Assembly: GCA_013112535.1 (NCBI GenBank)
Contig: JABFGI010000006.1
Span: forward strand, 62,001 to 126,000
Length of the DNA: 64,000 nt
From: Pseudomonadota bacterium
Lineage (GTDB): Bacteria; Pseudomonadota; Gammaproteobacteria; Eutrophobiales; Eutrophobiaceae
Direction: 5' to 3'
Position 1 is the first letter of the stretch. Every line of letters starts with the position of its first letter. The position numbers were made by a program, and so were the translations under genes. Below, piece by piece: positions 47,457 to 56,903 of this stretch. Below the pieces are notes generated by a model, which did not search any database, was not told the origin of the DNA, and saw only the letters and a program-made list of their open reading frames with translations.

Positions 47457-48764
47457 GTGAATAAATCTATATTAAAAAAAGCTAGTCTGGTTGCTTTAGC
47501 CGGTTTGCTGCCTGTTTCAGCAATGGCTGATGTTAGCATCTCAGGCTGGGTCAACGAAGAAATGATGTATTACGATGACGGAAGTTCAAGCGATCTCGTG
47601 TCTGCATCAGGTAACGGTGTAACCTTAGGTTCTCGTATTACTTTTTCTGGTTCTACCGAACTTCCAAACTCTGGCTTAACAGCTGGTTTTGAAGTTATTT
47701 TAGAACCACAAGGTGGTATTGATGGACAACCTTTCCTGGCTAACCAAATCGGTGGCGGTGTTGGTGCATCATTTGATGATGGTACCGGTATCCTAGGTAA
47801 CACTGTGACAACTTTAGGTCACAACGTTAACTTGGCAGGTAGCTTTGGTAAAGTTACTTTAGGTTTAATCTCAACCCCAACAGATAACATTGGTGTATTG
47901 TCTGATCCTACTGTTGGTCTATGGGATGCTATTGCTATTCCTTATCATGGTATTGGTTTTACCCTTAAAAACGGTGCTGGCGCATCTGTAGGCGCTGGTT
48001 GGGGTGGTTTCCTCCAATGTGCTAACTTAGGTGTTGGTGGTGGTATTGGTGCTGACTGTAACGGTGCGTACCGTAATGGTATCCGTTATGACTTACCTTC
48101 ATTCAACAATGTTAATATAGCTATCGGTTATGCTAACGACGATATCTATGATATTTCTGCTGAATGGAAAGGTAACTTAGGCGGATTAACAGCTGCTTTA
48201 GGTCTTGGTTATATGATCAACAACAACCCTACCAATATTCTTGGTGGTCAATTAGTTAACCTGGCTGGTGCTGCTACTGTTGTAGGTTCTACCAGTGCTT
48301 GGCAAGAAACTGAAATTTTTCAAATGCAAGCTGGTTTGATGGATCCTGGCACAGGTATCTATGGTTGGGCTTATTATCAAAACGAAGATGCTGATATGAC
48401 TTCTGCTGCTGCTGCTGCAACAGCTGCTGGTCAAACTGACTCTGACACCTATATGTTTAAAGTTGGTATCAAAAAAGCATTTAATAGCCTAGGTGATACT
48501 TCAATTTCAGGTTTCTATGGTAGTTACAACGATATGTTTGGTGCTGGCGCAGGCTCAGCAGCAGCTAGTGGTACTACTGGTTCTGAAGTTGAACGTGTTG
48601 GCTTCTCTGTTGTTCAACATTTTGGTGGAAGTTTTCAAATTTATGGTATGTATGAAAACTATGACCTAGATGTTGATTGTACAGCTGCTACAGCTTGTGC
48701 AACCGCTTTTAGCACTGCTGAAGACTTAGACGTATTTGTTCTAGGCACAGTATTTTTCTTCTAA
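47457..48764 (+). CDS. Gram-negative outer-membrane porin
   Basis: The 435-residue protein has a signal peptide (about 1-24), alternating amphipathic strands of a trimeric beta-barrel porin, and a terminal phenylalanine (VFFF), the signal recognised by the Bam complex. It starts with a GTG behind a very strong AAGGAGG site. Glycine- and alanine-rich loops are present. It has its own terminator. It may admit substrates of the neighbouring oxidation systems, but general porin function is enough to explain it. Confidence 0.88.
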   Translation: MNKSILKKASLVALAGLLPVSAMADVSISGWVNEEMMYYDDGSSSDLVSASGNGVTLGSRITFSGSTELPNSGLTAGFEVILEPQGGIDGQPFLANQIGGGVGASFDDGTGILGNTVTTLGHNVNLAGSFGKVTLGLISTPTDNIGVLSDPTVGLWDAIAIPYHGIGFTLKNGAGASVGAGWGGFLQCANLGVGGGIGADCNGAYRNGIRYDLPSFNNVNIAIGYANDDIYDISAEWKGNLGGLTAALGLGYMINNNPTNILGGQLVNLAGAATVVGSTSAWQETEIFQMQAGLMDPGTGIYGWAYYQNEDADMTSAAAAATAAGQTDSDTYMFKVGIKKAFNSLGDTSISGFYGSYNDMFGAGAGSAAASGTTGSEVERVGFSVVQHFGGSFQIYGMYENYDLDVDCTAATACATAFSTAEDLDVFVLGTVFFF

Positions 48765-48805
48765 GAGTTATTTAAAGAAGAAAAGCACAAAACACATTTT
48801 TGTGT

Positions 48806-48838
48806 AAAAAAGGCCTCCATTTGGAGGCCTTTTTTTTT
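48806..48838 (+). terminator. Intrinsic terminator of the porin gene
   Basis: AGGCCTCC (48811-48818) and GGAGGCCT (48823-48830) form a stem around a four-base loop. An A-run precedes it and an eight-T run follows. It is well placed after the porin stop. Confidence 0.93.
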
Positions 48839-49018
48839 GAATAAATAATTCTGAATATTTACTTCCCAATTATTTTACTGTAAAAGCTGCTAATTGAAAT
48901 TTAGTATGTTTTTTGTATTAACGGTTATTATGTTCTTGTGACTAATAATGTAAACTTTAATGCGATTTACTTATCTAAATAATAATTTTCTTTTTATTAC
49001 AAAATTCTTAATTATCAT

Positions 49019-49975
49019 ATGAAAGTTCAAAAATTTAACTTATTAATTTATATATTATTTCTGTCTTTGTTGACTATTAATAGTGCAATTGCGGCCAGTT
49101 ATTTTGAGGATGAGGATGTAATTTGGCAGTCTGGATACAATTTATTTAAATTTGATGACAAAGACAGAAAAAATGCTATTCAAAATGATCACCCGGTGAA
49201 TTTAAATGAAAAAGAAATTGCAATAGCACTTGAGTCTTTAAGAATTATAGAAAAAAAATTGTTTGGTTCTGATGATGAACCAGAGTCAGTTTTCTCGATT
49301 AGTACATCACGTAAATTGGCTAAATTTATTGTCGAAGGATTAAAACAGGCAAAACCAAATCAAGATATAGTTTTCATGGTTCAATCGTTGAAACCTAAAT
49401 TAGTCTTTCTTGAGCAAAAATACATGACATCTGGTCGTGTGTTTATTAAAGATAATAAACTAAACTTGATTATAGGTGATTTTGAATATCCTATTAATGA
49501 TGCATTTGAGTCAGCCATCAATCCTTCTGGTCAAGGTACCAGTACATTAACTACGCTTGGTTTGAAACATGGGTCTCGTTCAGAAAATTCTAACGGATTT
49601 AAAGAAACTTTGATAACGAGTGCAGGTATAGATAACAAAAGATCAAAAAATGAATTGAGAAATGACTGGTTAGTAATAGATACTAAAATTGCTGCTGATA
49701 CGTATTTAGCAGAAATAGAAAAATTGAAAAATCCCAAGACCCAGACGGATAAAAAACTGGAAGCTGAAGCGGCAAAGTTAGCTAAACAACGACGTGAGAT
49801 GCGTGCAGAGATGGCACGTATGAGAAAAGAAGTGCAGGATGCTACATCCAATAAATCATCTTCTGCTAAATCGATTGAAGAACGTATGGCTACTTTGGAT
49901 CAGTTATTAGACAAAAAGTTAATTACTCAGGAAGAATACGATTCCAAGCGTAAAGAAATTTTGAGTGATATTTAG
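49019..49975 (+). CDS. Secreted protein with C-terminal SHOCT-like motif
   Basis: The 318-residue protein has a signal peptide (about 1-25) and an unrecognised middle region. A charged coiled coil follows (about 240-280), then a short SHOCT-like C-terminal helix pair (IEERMATLDQLLDKKLITQEEYDSKRKEIL). The family function is unknown; SHOCT units often mediate oligomerisation. It is monocistronic or followed by the pip gene after 36 bp. Confidence 0.7.
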   Translation: MKVQKFNLLIYILFLSLLTINSAIAASYFEDEDVIWQSGYNLFKFDDKDRKNAIQNDHPVNLNEKEIAIALESLRIIEKKLFGSDDEPESVFSISTSRKLAKFIVEGLKQAKPNQDIVFMVQSLKPKLVFLEQKYMTSGRVFIKDNKLNLIIGDFEYPINDAFESAINPSGQGTSTLTTLGLKHGSRSENSNGFKETLITSAGIDNKRSKNELRNDWLVIDTKIAADTYLAEIEKLKNPKTQTDKKLEAEAAKLAKQRREMRAEMARMRKEVQDATSNKSSSAKSIEERMATLDQLLDKKLITQEEYDSKRKEILSDI

Positions 49976-50011
49976 TAAGTACTAATTTTCCATTTAGAAA
50001 AGGAAATTAAC

Positions 50012-50962
50012 CTGCTAGAACTTTACCCTGAAATAAATGCTTTTTCAGAAAGTAATCTGAAATCTAAATCCGGACATTCTGTTTATTATGAACAAGCTGG
50101 CAATGAATCGGGTATACCTGTCGTTTTTTTACATGGTGGACCTGGTTCAGGTTGTAATGAAAATCATCGCCGATATTTTAACCCTGAAAAATATCGCATC
50201 ATACTTTTAGATCAACGCGGTTGTAATCGATCATTACCGAACGGGAATGTCAATACTAATACAACACAGGATATTCTTGATGATATTGATTCTATTCGAA
50301 AAGAATTAAACATTGATAAATGGCTATTGTTTGGAGGATCCTGGGGTGCAACTCTGGCTTTACTTTACGCCGAACAATTTTCAAATTATGTTTCAGGAAT
50401 AATTATCAGAGGGACGTTTCTAGCGAGACAATGCGATTTTCACTGGTTCGCTATATCAGGCGTTAACAAAATATATCCGGATTATTGGCAAGAATTTATA
50501 TCATATTTTAATGATGATGAAATGAGTCGCCCTATAGAAGTACTTCATAAAAATGTAATGTCTGATAATAAAACTGTTCAACTTGAAGCTGCAAAAACGT
50601 GGGCGCTATGGGCGGGAAGAATAGTAACGCATAGTCTAGTTGATGATTATATTCTTGAAGTTGAAGATGAAGATAAATTAATTAGTGAAGTCAGAATAGA
50701 GATGCACTATGCGAGAAATAAATACTTTATTGAAGAGAATCAAATCGTTGAGAACCTTTCAAAGGTACCGAATGTTCCTGTTAAGATTATTCACGGACGC
50801 AAAGACTTAACATGTTTGCCTGAATCTTCCTGGTCTGTTCATCAAGCTTTACCTGATTCAAAATTAAATATTGTTTCTGGAGCAGGTCATTTAGCCAGTG
50901 AGCCTTCAATGATTGATGCGTTGATAACAGCGACAGATGAAATGGCAGAGTTACTATCATGA
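50012..50962 (+). CDS. pip: Prolyl aminopeptidase with probable CTG start
   Basis: This alpha/beta hydrolase releases N-terminal proline from peptides. The active site is visible: FGGSWGAT with nucleophile Ser110, an aspartate in HGRKDLTC and a histidine in GAGHLAS. The reading frame opens upstream of the TTG at 50327, and the family N-terminus (LELYPEINAFSE) is encoded in the same frame. The best ribosome site, AAAAGGAAA, is 7 bases before a CTG at 50012, which I take as the start (316 residues, normal length). No ATG, GTG or TTG lies at the expected point. Confidence 0.85.
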   Translation: MLELYPEINAFSESNLKSKSGHSVYYEQAGNESGIPVVFLHGGPGSGCNENHRRYFNPEKYRIILLDQRGCNRSLPNGNVNTNTTQDILDDIDSIRKELNIDKWLLFGGSWGATLALLYAEQFSNYVSGIIIRGTFLARQCDFHWFAISGVNKIYPDYWQEFISYFNDDEMSRPIEVLHKNVMSDNKTVQLEAAKTWALWAGRIVTHSLVDDYILEVEDEDKLISEVRIEMHYARNKYFIEENQIVENLSKVPNVPVKIIHGRKDLTCLPESSWSVHQALPDSKLNIVSGAGHLASEPSMIDALITATDEMAELLS

Positions 50963-51786
50963 ACATATTAGATAAAAATATGCCGTTAATAATGGGTATT
51001 TTGAATGTTACACCAGACAGTTTTTCTGATGGTGGAAAATTTACAAACATTGATTCAGCAGTGAATCATGGTAAACAAATGATTGATGAAGGTGCTGATA
51101 TTATAGATATCGGAGGAGAGTCTACTCGTCCGGGTTCGAAACGTGTAAATGTAAATGAGCAAATTGAACGTGTCGTACACATAATAAAAGCGATTAGTGA
51201 AACAATTCCTGATCATGTGAAACTCAGTATAGATACAACGAGATCTAAAGTAGCGGATGCAGCGCTTGATGCCGGTGCACATATAGTTAATGATGTTTCA
51301 GGTGGCAATGATGATCCGGAAATTATTAATTTATGTGCAGATAAAAATTGTCCTTATATTATTATGCATATGCAGGGTACTCCTGAGACCATGCAGAATA
51401 ACCCTGCCTATGAAGATGTTGTTTCAGATATAAAGCAGTTTTTAGAAAATAGAATCGGTGATTGTATTAAAGCCGGAATTAATGAAAAAAATATTATTAT
51501 CGATCCGGGTATCGGGTTTGGTAAAACAAGAGAACATAATCTAACTTTGTTGAAGAATCTTAATATATTTGTTGATACTGGACATTTCGTTTTATTGGGA
51601 ACAAGCAGAAAACGATTCATGGGATCAATATGTGTGGTTAATACGCCTGATGAGTTAATCGGCGCGACAACAGCAACAACAGCTTTGGGTGTCGAAGCCG
51701 GAGTGAAGATATTTCGTGTGCATGATGTTAGACCAAATCGCCAGGCAGCAGATGTTGCCTGGACTATTTTGAATCAAACGTATTAG
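50959..51786 (+). CDS. folP: Dihydropteroate synthase FolP
   Basis: The 275-residue TIM-barrel enzyme joins p-aminobenzoate to dihydropterin pyrophosphate in folate synthesis. Characteristic blocks are LIMGILNVTPDSFSDGG, IIDIGGESTRPGS, NDVSGG, DPGIGFGK and LGTSRKRFMG. Its ATG overlaps the pip stop (ATGA). It is distinct from the DHPS-like protein at 55410-56903, which belongs to the H4MPT type. Confidence 0.97.
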   Translation: MNILDKNMPLIMGILNVTPDSFSDGGKFTNIDSAVNHGKQMIDEGADIIDIGGESTRPGSKRVNVNEQIERVVHIIKAISETIPDHVKLSIDTTRSKVADAALDAGAHIVNDVSGGNDDPEIINLCADKNCPYIIMHMQGTPETMQNNPAYEDVVSDIKQFLENRIGDCIKAGINEKNIIIDPGIGFGKTREHNLTLLKNLNIFVDTGHFVLLGTSRKRFMGSICVVNTPDELIGATTATTALGVEAGVKIFRVHDVRPNRQAADVAWTILNQTY

Positions 51787-51818
51787 GTGTGAGCTACTAT
51801 AGATTAAGGCAACAGACT

Positions 51819-52982
51819 CTAAGCTGTTTCTGACGATTTCTTTTTTATGATTTCTCTGGAGTTCTTCATGTTCCTGAATACCATCGGTTTTTCTTCAAGT
51901 TCAGGTGTCCCTGCGAGCTCGTCAACCCGATCAACAAGATCTGTTATCTTGCTATGATACGGAGATTTGCTACATACCGGATCAGCATTAGTCGCATCAC
52001 CCGTTAGCATATAAGCCTGACAACGACAGCCTCCTAAATCTTTTTCTTTTTCATCGCATGAAAGACAGGGTTCTTTCATCCAGCCAAGTCCGCGATATTT
52101 TTGAAAATCAGGAGATTCATTCCAAATCCAGTCAACACTATGATCTTTAACATTTGGAAATTCGAGACCGGGTAGTTGTCGCGCTGCGTGACAGGGAAGG
52201 GCTGTTCCTTCAGGTGTAATCGTCAGAAAAACCTTTCCCCAACCATCCATACATTTCTTCGGACGATCTTCAAAGTAATCCGGAATGACATAATATATCT
52301 TCATTTTACCTTCCAGCTTTTCCTGATATTCTTTTGCAACTATTTCAGCATGAGCAAGTTGTGCTTTAGTTGGGAGAAGTTGTTCACGATTGTGATATGC
52401 CCAACCATAATATTGCGTTGTTGCCAGTTCGACATAATCAGCTTCGAGAGCAACACATAAGTCAAGTATGTCTCTAATCTGATCTTCATTTCTACGGTGA
52501 AGAACAAAACATAACACCATCGGGTATCCATATTTTTTTACCAGCCGCGCCATTTCTTTTTTATGTTCAAATGCATCAGTCCCGGCAATAAGGTTATTTA
52601 AATCTTCGGTACTTGCTTGAAAACTGACCTGGATATGATCTAGACCTGCTTTCTTAAATGCCTTAATACGTTTTTCATCCATGCCTATGCCTGATGTGAT
52701 TAGGTTGGTATAGAAGCCAAGTTGTCTGGCTTCTGCAATTAATTCTTCCAGATCAGGTCGAGTGAGGGGTTCACCGCCGGAAAAACCAAGTTGTGTTGCT
52801 CCCATCTTACGTGCTTCGCGTAGAACTCTAATCCAGTCATCAGTAGCAATTTCATTTTTTACCTTAGCCATCTCTACCGGATTTGAACAATAGGGACATT
52901 GCAATGGACAGGCATACGTTAGTTCACACAACAACCATAATGGTTGAGGTATTTTATTTTGTTCTGATCCAGCCATTGCCAT
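51819..52982 (-). CDS. pqqE: PQQ synthesis radical SAM enzyme PqqE
   Basis: PqqE forms the first carbon-carbon bond between Glu16 and Tyr20 of PqqA. The radical SAM cysteines are in CPLQCPYC (C-x3-C-x2-C) near the N-terminus, and the SPASM domain has further cysteines near the C-terminus ([16 protein letters not shown]). The ATG at 52982 is chosen because GGAGG is 6 bases upstream; TTG 52988 and ATG 52976 are alternatives. It overlaps pqqD. About 387 residues, normal length. Confidence 0.96.
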   Translation of the reverse strand: MAMAGSEQNKIPQPLWLLCELTYACPLQCPYCSNPVEMAKVKNEIATDDWIRVLREARKMGATQLGFSGGEPLTRPDLEELIAEARQLGFYTNLITSGIGMDEKRIKAFKKAGLDHIQVSFQASTEDLNNLIAGTDAFEHKKEMARLVKKYGYPMVLCFVLHRRNEDQIRDILDLCVALEADYVELATTQYYGWAYHNREQLLPTKAQLAHAEIVAKEYQEKLEGKMKIYYVIPDYFEDRPKKCMDGWGKVFLTITPEGTALPCHAARQLPGLEFPNVKDHSVDWIWNESPDFQKYRGLGWMKEPCLSCDEKEKDLGGCRCQAYMLTGDATNADPVCSKSPYHSKITDLVDRVDELAGTPELEEKPMVFRNMKNSREIIKKKSSETA

Positions 52983-53247
52983 GGGCAACCTCCAAAAATT
53001 TTAAAATATCTTCTTCAAGATCTGCGCCTGAATATTTCTTCTGCAAATCTTCAATAATTGTTTTTACATCTTTCTCACCATCGCATTGTTGTAATATTTC
53101 TGCCGAAGTAGGATTGAGTTTAACCATGCCTTCGGGATAAAGGATGACATGACAATCCTGTGCCTCTTCCCATTGCAGGCGATGAGTAGATGCAAATGTC
53201 GGTATAACATCAGGTCCAATCGCTTTGTCTGTTTCATCTTTAAGCAT
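52954..53247 (-). CDS. pqqD: PQQ synthesis peptide chaperone PqqD
   Basis: PqqD binds PqqA and delivers it to PqqE. The 97-residue protein has the PqqD winged-helix pattern: [24 protein letters not shown], then [16 protein letters not shown] and the acidic C-terminal part. The ATG at 53247 with AAAGGAT upstream is preferred over a TTG at 53268 that overlaps pqqC. Its 3' end overlaps pqqE. Confidence 0.95.
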   Translation of the reverse strand: MLKDETDKAIGPDVIPTFASTHRLQWEEAQDCHVILYPEGMVKLNPTSAEILQQCDGEKDVKTIIEDLQKKYSGADLEEDILKFLEVAHGNGWIRTK

Positions 53248-53261
53248 CAGTAAATTATCCT

Positions 53262-53987
53262 TTAACAATTATGATAGGGTGGTTTTTTCTCAATATAAGC
53301 CATCCACATACAATCACACATAGTCCAGAGCACGTCGAGTTTAAATTGCAGGACATTTAACATCATTTCCTGTTGTTCTCGTGTCTTATAATAATCCAGC
53401 GTTATTTCAAGGCCACGCTCAACATCTCGTCGTGCTTCGGTAAGCCGTTTAGTAAAATAGCGGTAACCTTTAGACTGGTCGATCCAGGGATATTTATCAG
53501 GCCAGTTATCAATACGATCTTTGTGTATCGTTGGTGCAAAAAGTTCTGTTAAAGAAGAACTGGCTGCAACTTGCCAGGGTTGTTGCTTGGCAAAATTGAT
53601 ATAAGCATCGATAGCAAATTTAACACCAGGTAATAAATGTTTGTGTGTTAAAAGATCTTCGCGCGGTAAACCTACTGAGTCTCCCAATTCCAGCCATGCT
53701 TCAATGCCACCTGAATCTTCTTCATTACCGTCATGGTCAATAATACGTTGTATCCAATGCCGACGGACTTCCCGATCCCAACAGTTAGACATAATGGCGG
53801 CATCTTTAACAGGAATAGCGACTTGATAATAAAAACGATTAGCAACCCAGCCACGTACAGCTTCTTCATCAAGTTTGCCTTCATTCATCAAAACATGAAA
53901 CTCATGGTTTCTATGATAAAACCTGGACTTGTCTCGTAATTTTTGTTCGAATTCTTCTTTAGTCCAGGGTGTTGTTTCATTAGTCAT
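53262..53987 (-). CDS. pqqC: PQQ synthase PqqC
   Basis: PqqC catalyses the final ring closure and eight-electron oxidation to PQQ. The 241-residue protein has the all-helical heme-oxygenase-like fold with conserved blocks [26 protein letters not shown] and [17 protein letters not shown]. It is encoded between pqqB and pqqD in the usual order. Confidence 0.97.
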   Translation of the reverse strand: MTNETTPWTKEEFEQKLRDKSRFYHRNHEFHVLMNEGKLDEEAVRGWVANRFYYQVAIPVKDAAIMSNCWDREVRRHWIQRIIDHDGNEEDSGGIEAWLELGDSVGLPREDLLTHKHLLPGVKFAIDAYINFAKQQPWQVAASSSLTELFAPTIHKDRIDNWPDKYPWIDQSKGYRYFTKRLTEARRDVERGLEITLDYYKTREQQEMMLNVLQFKLDVLWTMCDCMWMAYIEKKPPYHNC

Positions 53988-54006
53988 TAAGTATTACTCC
54001 AAAAAG

Positions 54007-54921
54007 TTAAATATTTATATCCATACCGTCATAGGAAACTTCAATACCAAGGGCATCAAGTTGTTTTCTCTCATCCGACTCTTCATCCAGAATTGGATTA
54101 GTATTATTAATATGAATTAAAATTTTTCGTGGTTTTTCAAGGCCGGATAACATTTCCATGATGCCGCCTTTACTTGATTGGTCAAGGTGCCCCATTTCAC
54201 TGGCTAACTTGTCACTAATACCATGTCGTGACATTTCGTCATTAGTCCAGACTGTTCCATCAACTAAAACAACATCAGCATTACTCATGAATTCAAGAAC
54301 ATGATCTTCCATCGTGCCGAGCCCGGGTGCGTAAAATAAATTTTTACCAGTAGAAGTATCTTCTACTTTATAGCCGACATTATCGCCGGCAACGGTATTG
54401 TGCCTGTGTGGTGAAAAAGGAGGAGCCTCACTTTTCAAGGGAACTGCTGTAAAAATCAGGTTATCAGCTTTTGGAATTTCAAAGGGAGTTTGCTCCGTAC
54501 TAACTTCATGCCAGTTAACCCCACGAAAATGGCTGAGCATGTTAAAAATTGGATATCCCGTCGTCATATCTTCATGAACAGCTGATGTACAGTAAACATC
54601 CCAGGGTTTGTCGTGTTCTCTCATGATAATTAAACCGGTTGTATGATCTATTTGTGCATCACAGAGAATAATTGAACAAATACCGGTATCACGAATTTTT
54701 CGAGCAGGTTGTAATGGTGGAAAAGATTCTATTTGTGCTCGGATGTCAGGAGACGCATTGAATAAAACCCAGTCCTCACCATTTCCGCTAACGGTAATGG
54801 ACGATTGTGTGCGTGCAGAGCTTTTAATGGATCCTTTACGGAGTCTGCTGCAATTGTGGCAATTACAGTTCCACTGAGGAAAACCACCGCCAGCTCCAGT
54901 GCCTAATAAACGTATATGCAT
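54007..54921 (-). CDS. pqqB: PqqB metallo-beta-lactamase-fold enzyme
   Basis: PqqB is a metal-dependent hydroxylase-like enzyme acting on the crosslinked intermediate in PQQ synthesis. The 304-residue protein begins HIRLLGTGAGGGFPQWNC and has the CNCHNC zinc-type cysteine cluster. It contains the metal-binding block AQIDHTTGL of the beta-lactamase fold. It lies 19 bp before pqqC and 149 bp after pqqA. Confidence 0.96.
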   Translation of the reverse strand: MHIRLLGTGAGGGFPQWNCNCHNCSRLRKGSIKSSARTQSSITVSGNGEDWVLFNASPDIRAQIESFPPLQPARKIRDTGICSIILCDAQIDHTTGLIIMREHDKPWDVYCTSAVHEDMTTGYPIFNMLSHFRGVNWHEVSTEQTPFEIPKADNLIFTAVPLKSEAPPFSPHRHNTVAGDNVGYKVEDTSTGKNLFYAPGLGTMEDHVLEFMSNADVVLVDGTVWTNDEMSRHGISDKLASEMGHLDQSSKGGIMEMLSGLEKPRKILIHINNTNPILDEESDERKQLDALGIEVSYDGMDINI

Positions 54922-55070
54922 ATTTTTTTATCTTGTAGTTATTATTTGAGTGGAATCATAAGTGAGATAACTTTTGAGGTCGAATATTAACCTCAGCTTT
55001 ATAAGCTGATTAGAACCGAGCTTTTAGCAGAACTCAGTTTACAGGGGATTCCAAAGTGTTAATGTAAAAA

Positions 55071-55145
55071 TTACTTATTATCGATATACATTGTTACTTC
55101 AAAGCCGTAACGGATATCGCTGTAATCAGGTGTAGACCATTTCAT
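55071..55145 (-). CDS. pqqA: PQQ precursor peptide PqqA, operon copy
   Basis: A 24-residue PqqA peptide starting MKWSTPDYSD and ending VTMYIDNK, with the precursor Glu16 and Tyr20. It is the first gene of the pqqABCDE operon, divergent from the H4MPT-type genes. It differs from the orphan copy at residues 4, 7, 13 and 22, with ten further codons differing silently. A candidate sigma-54 element and the shared palindrome lie upstream. Confidence 0.97.
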   Translation of the reverse strand: MKWSTPDYSDIRYGFEVTMYIDNK

Positions 55146-55185
55146 AATAATTCTCCAAATTTTTAAATAATGACTGTTTCTGATA

Positions 55186-55203
55186 GAGCTATAATCATGC
55201 CAG
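55186..55203 (-). promoter_or_regulatory. Possible sigma-54 promoter of pqqABCDE
   Basis: On the minus strand CTGGCATGATTATAGCTC has GG and GC separated by exactly ten bases, the sigma-54 -24/-12 spacing, about 43 bases before the pqqA start. The -24 box (TGGCATG) is close to consensus TGGCACG. The -12 box reads TAGCT. The shared palindrome is about 140 bp further upstream, a normal enhancer distance. Confidence 0.5.
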
Positions 55204-55332
55204 CTAATTTAAAAGTATAGAAAACATTGTAATAATTAATAAAAACAATGAGATAAAATATAAAATTAAAGTAAAAAATAGATATTCTACGTATTTATTT
55301 ATTAGCAAAATGGATAAAATAGCGCGTTTAAA

Positions 55333-55350
55333 TTGGTTAATATGAACCAA
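55333..55350. promoter_or_regulatory. Palindrome TTGGTT-N6-AACCAA, candidate operator (copy 2)
   Basis: The sequence TTGGTTAATATGAACCAA repeats the TTGGTT-N6-AACCAA pattern of 16947-16964. It lies 188 bp upstream of the operon pqqA start and about 60 bp before the likely ATG of the divergent DHPS-like gene. It may serve both transcription units. Both copies are in the pqqA intergenic regions, so they are probably bound by the same regulator. Confidence 0.6.
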
Positions 55351-55409
55351 TATATTTGTCGAAAATAGTACTCTGATTTAGAGCCTTGCCTGCTTATAAT
55401 GCTGCGGCA

Positions 55410-56903
55410 ATGCAAGAAAAAGAACAAAGTCAGGAACACCTGCTTTTCCTCACCGGAAAACTCGCACAAAAACGTCTGCAAAACATCTTGCAAGAGATGG
55501 CTCCGACGGAATTTACCTATGAAATTCGAAATATTGGTGTCAGTGTCGCTGCGCTGATGACGGCTCAAATGATTTCGCGTCGATTAACAGAATTGAATGG
55601 CATTGACAGGATTATTGTTCCGGGTCTATGTCGTGGAGATTTGTCATCAGCTTCGCAAGCGCTGGGTGTTGAATGCGTTAGAGGAACAATTGATCTAAAA
55701 GATTTACCTGCTTTTTTTGGTCGAGATTGTAAGCCTGTCGATTTAACGCAGCATAATGTCGAGATATTTGGTGAAATCGTAGATGCACCGATGGTTAGTA
55801 TCGATGAGATTCTGCAACGAGCAGAAAAATATCGTCGGGATGGTGCTGATGTGATTGATATTGGATGTTTACCCGATACACCTTTTCCGCATTTAGAAGA
55901 GACGATAAACGCATTGCATGATTCTGGTTTTAAAGTCAGCATCGATTCCCTGGAAGAAGAAGATTTATTACGTGGAGGTAAAGCCGGTGCTGATTTCTTA
56001 CTAAGTTTGAAAGAAAGTAGTTTATGGATTGCTGACGAAGTTGATTCGATACCTATATTAATCCCTGAGAATCATGGTGATATGGATTCTTTGTATCGAA
56101 GCATTGAAGCCTTTGCTAAAAAGGGACGCCCTTTTTATGCCGATGCGATTCTTGATCCGATTCATTTTGGTTTTACTGAATCGGTGACTCGTTATCATGA
56201 GTTACGTCAAAACTGTCCCGATCTAAAAATAATGATGGGGATAGGAAACCTTACCGAGTTAACTGAAGCGGATACAACCGGTATTAATGCCTTGTTATTT
56301 GGCATGATCTCGGAAATGGATATCAATGCTGTGTTGGCAACGGAAGTGAGTCCACATTGTCGTACTGCAATAAAAGAAGCTGATATGGCACGTCGGATTA
56401 TGTTTGCGGCAAAAAAAGATGAAAGCTTGCCTAAAGGCCTGGATAGTTCGCTACTTGGAATGCATGCGAGAAAGCCTTTCCCATATAATAGCAATGAAAT
56501 TGAAGAGTTTTATCAGAATGTAAAAGATCCAAGTTATCGTATTCAAGTGAGTGAAGAGGGTATTCACGTTTATAATCGAGATGGAATCAATATCAGTGTT
56601 AATCCATTTGAGTTATTTCCGAGGCTTGAACTTTTACAAGATGATGCACCACATGCATTTTATATGGGAGTGGAATTATCCAAGGCACAGATAGCCTGGC
56701 AATTAGGCAAGCCTTATATGCAAGATGAAGAATTGAGCTGGGGCGTCTGTGTAAATACGAAATCAGAAGAAGAAAAAGATCAGGATTCTCGCTCAGCGCA
56801 TGCTATGAAAGAATTACGAAAAGAGTCAGTTGAAAATAGGGAAGAATATAAAGCAGAAGGGAGTACACTTAGAGCTAGCAGAGAGAACAAAAAGAAAAAA
56901 TGA
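55410..56903 (+). CDS. DHPS-like H4MPT-type protein (DUF6513/TIGR00284-like)
   Basis: The protein of about 497 residues (ATG 55410; a TTG at 55386 would extend it) has an N-terminal region like DUF6513 and a central TIM barrel resembling dihydropteroate synthase (DVIDIGCLPDTPFPHL, then FYADAILDPIHFGFTES). It matches the DHPS-related proteins linked to tetrahydromethanopterin synthesis in archaea and methylotrophs, not folP. It overlaps the DUF447 gene by four bases (ATGA). Its exact reaction is not established. Confidence 0.85.
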   Translation: MQEKEQSQEHLLFLTGKLAQKRLQNILQEMAPTEFTYEIRNIGVSVAALMTAQMISRRLTELNGIDRIIVPGLCRGDLSSASQALGVECVRGTIDLKDLPAFFGRDCKPVDLTQHNVEIFGEIVDAPMVSIDEILQRAEKYRRDGADVIDIGCLPDTPFPHLEETINALHDSGFKVSIDSLEEEDLLRGGKAGADFLLSLKESSLWIADEVDSIPILIPENHGDMDSLYRSIEAFAKKGRPFYADAILDPIHFGFTESVTRYHELRQNCPDLKIMMGIGNLTELTEADTTGINALLFGMISEMDINAVLATEVSPHCRTAIKEADMARRIMFAAKKDESLPKGLDSSLLGMHARKPFPYNSNEIEEFYQNVKDPSYRIQVSEEGIHVYNRDGINISVNPFELFPRLELLQDDAPHAFYMGVELSKAQIAWQLGKPYMQDEELSWGVCVNTKSEEEKDQDSRSAHAMKELRKESVENREEYKAEGSTLRASRENKKKK

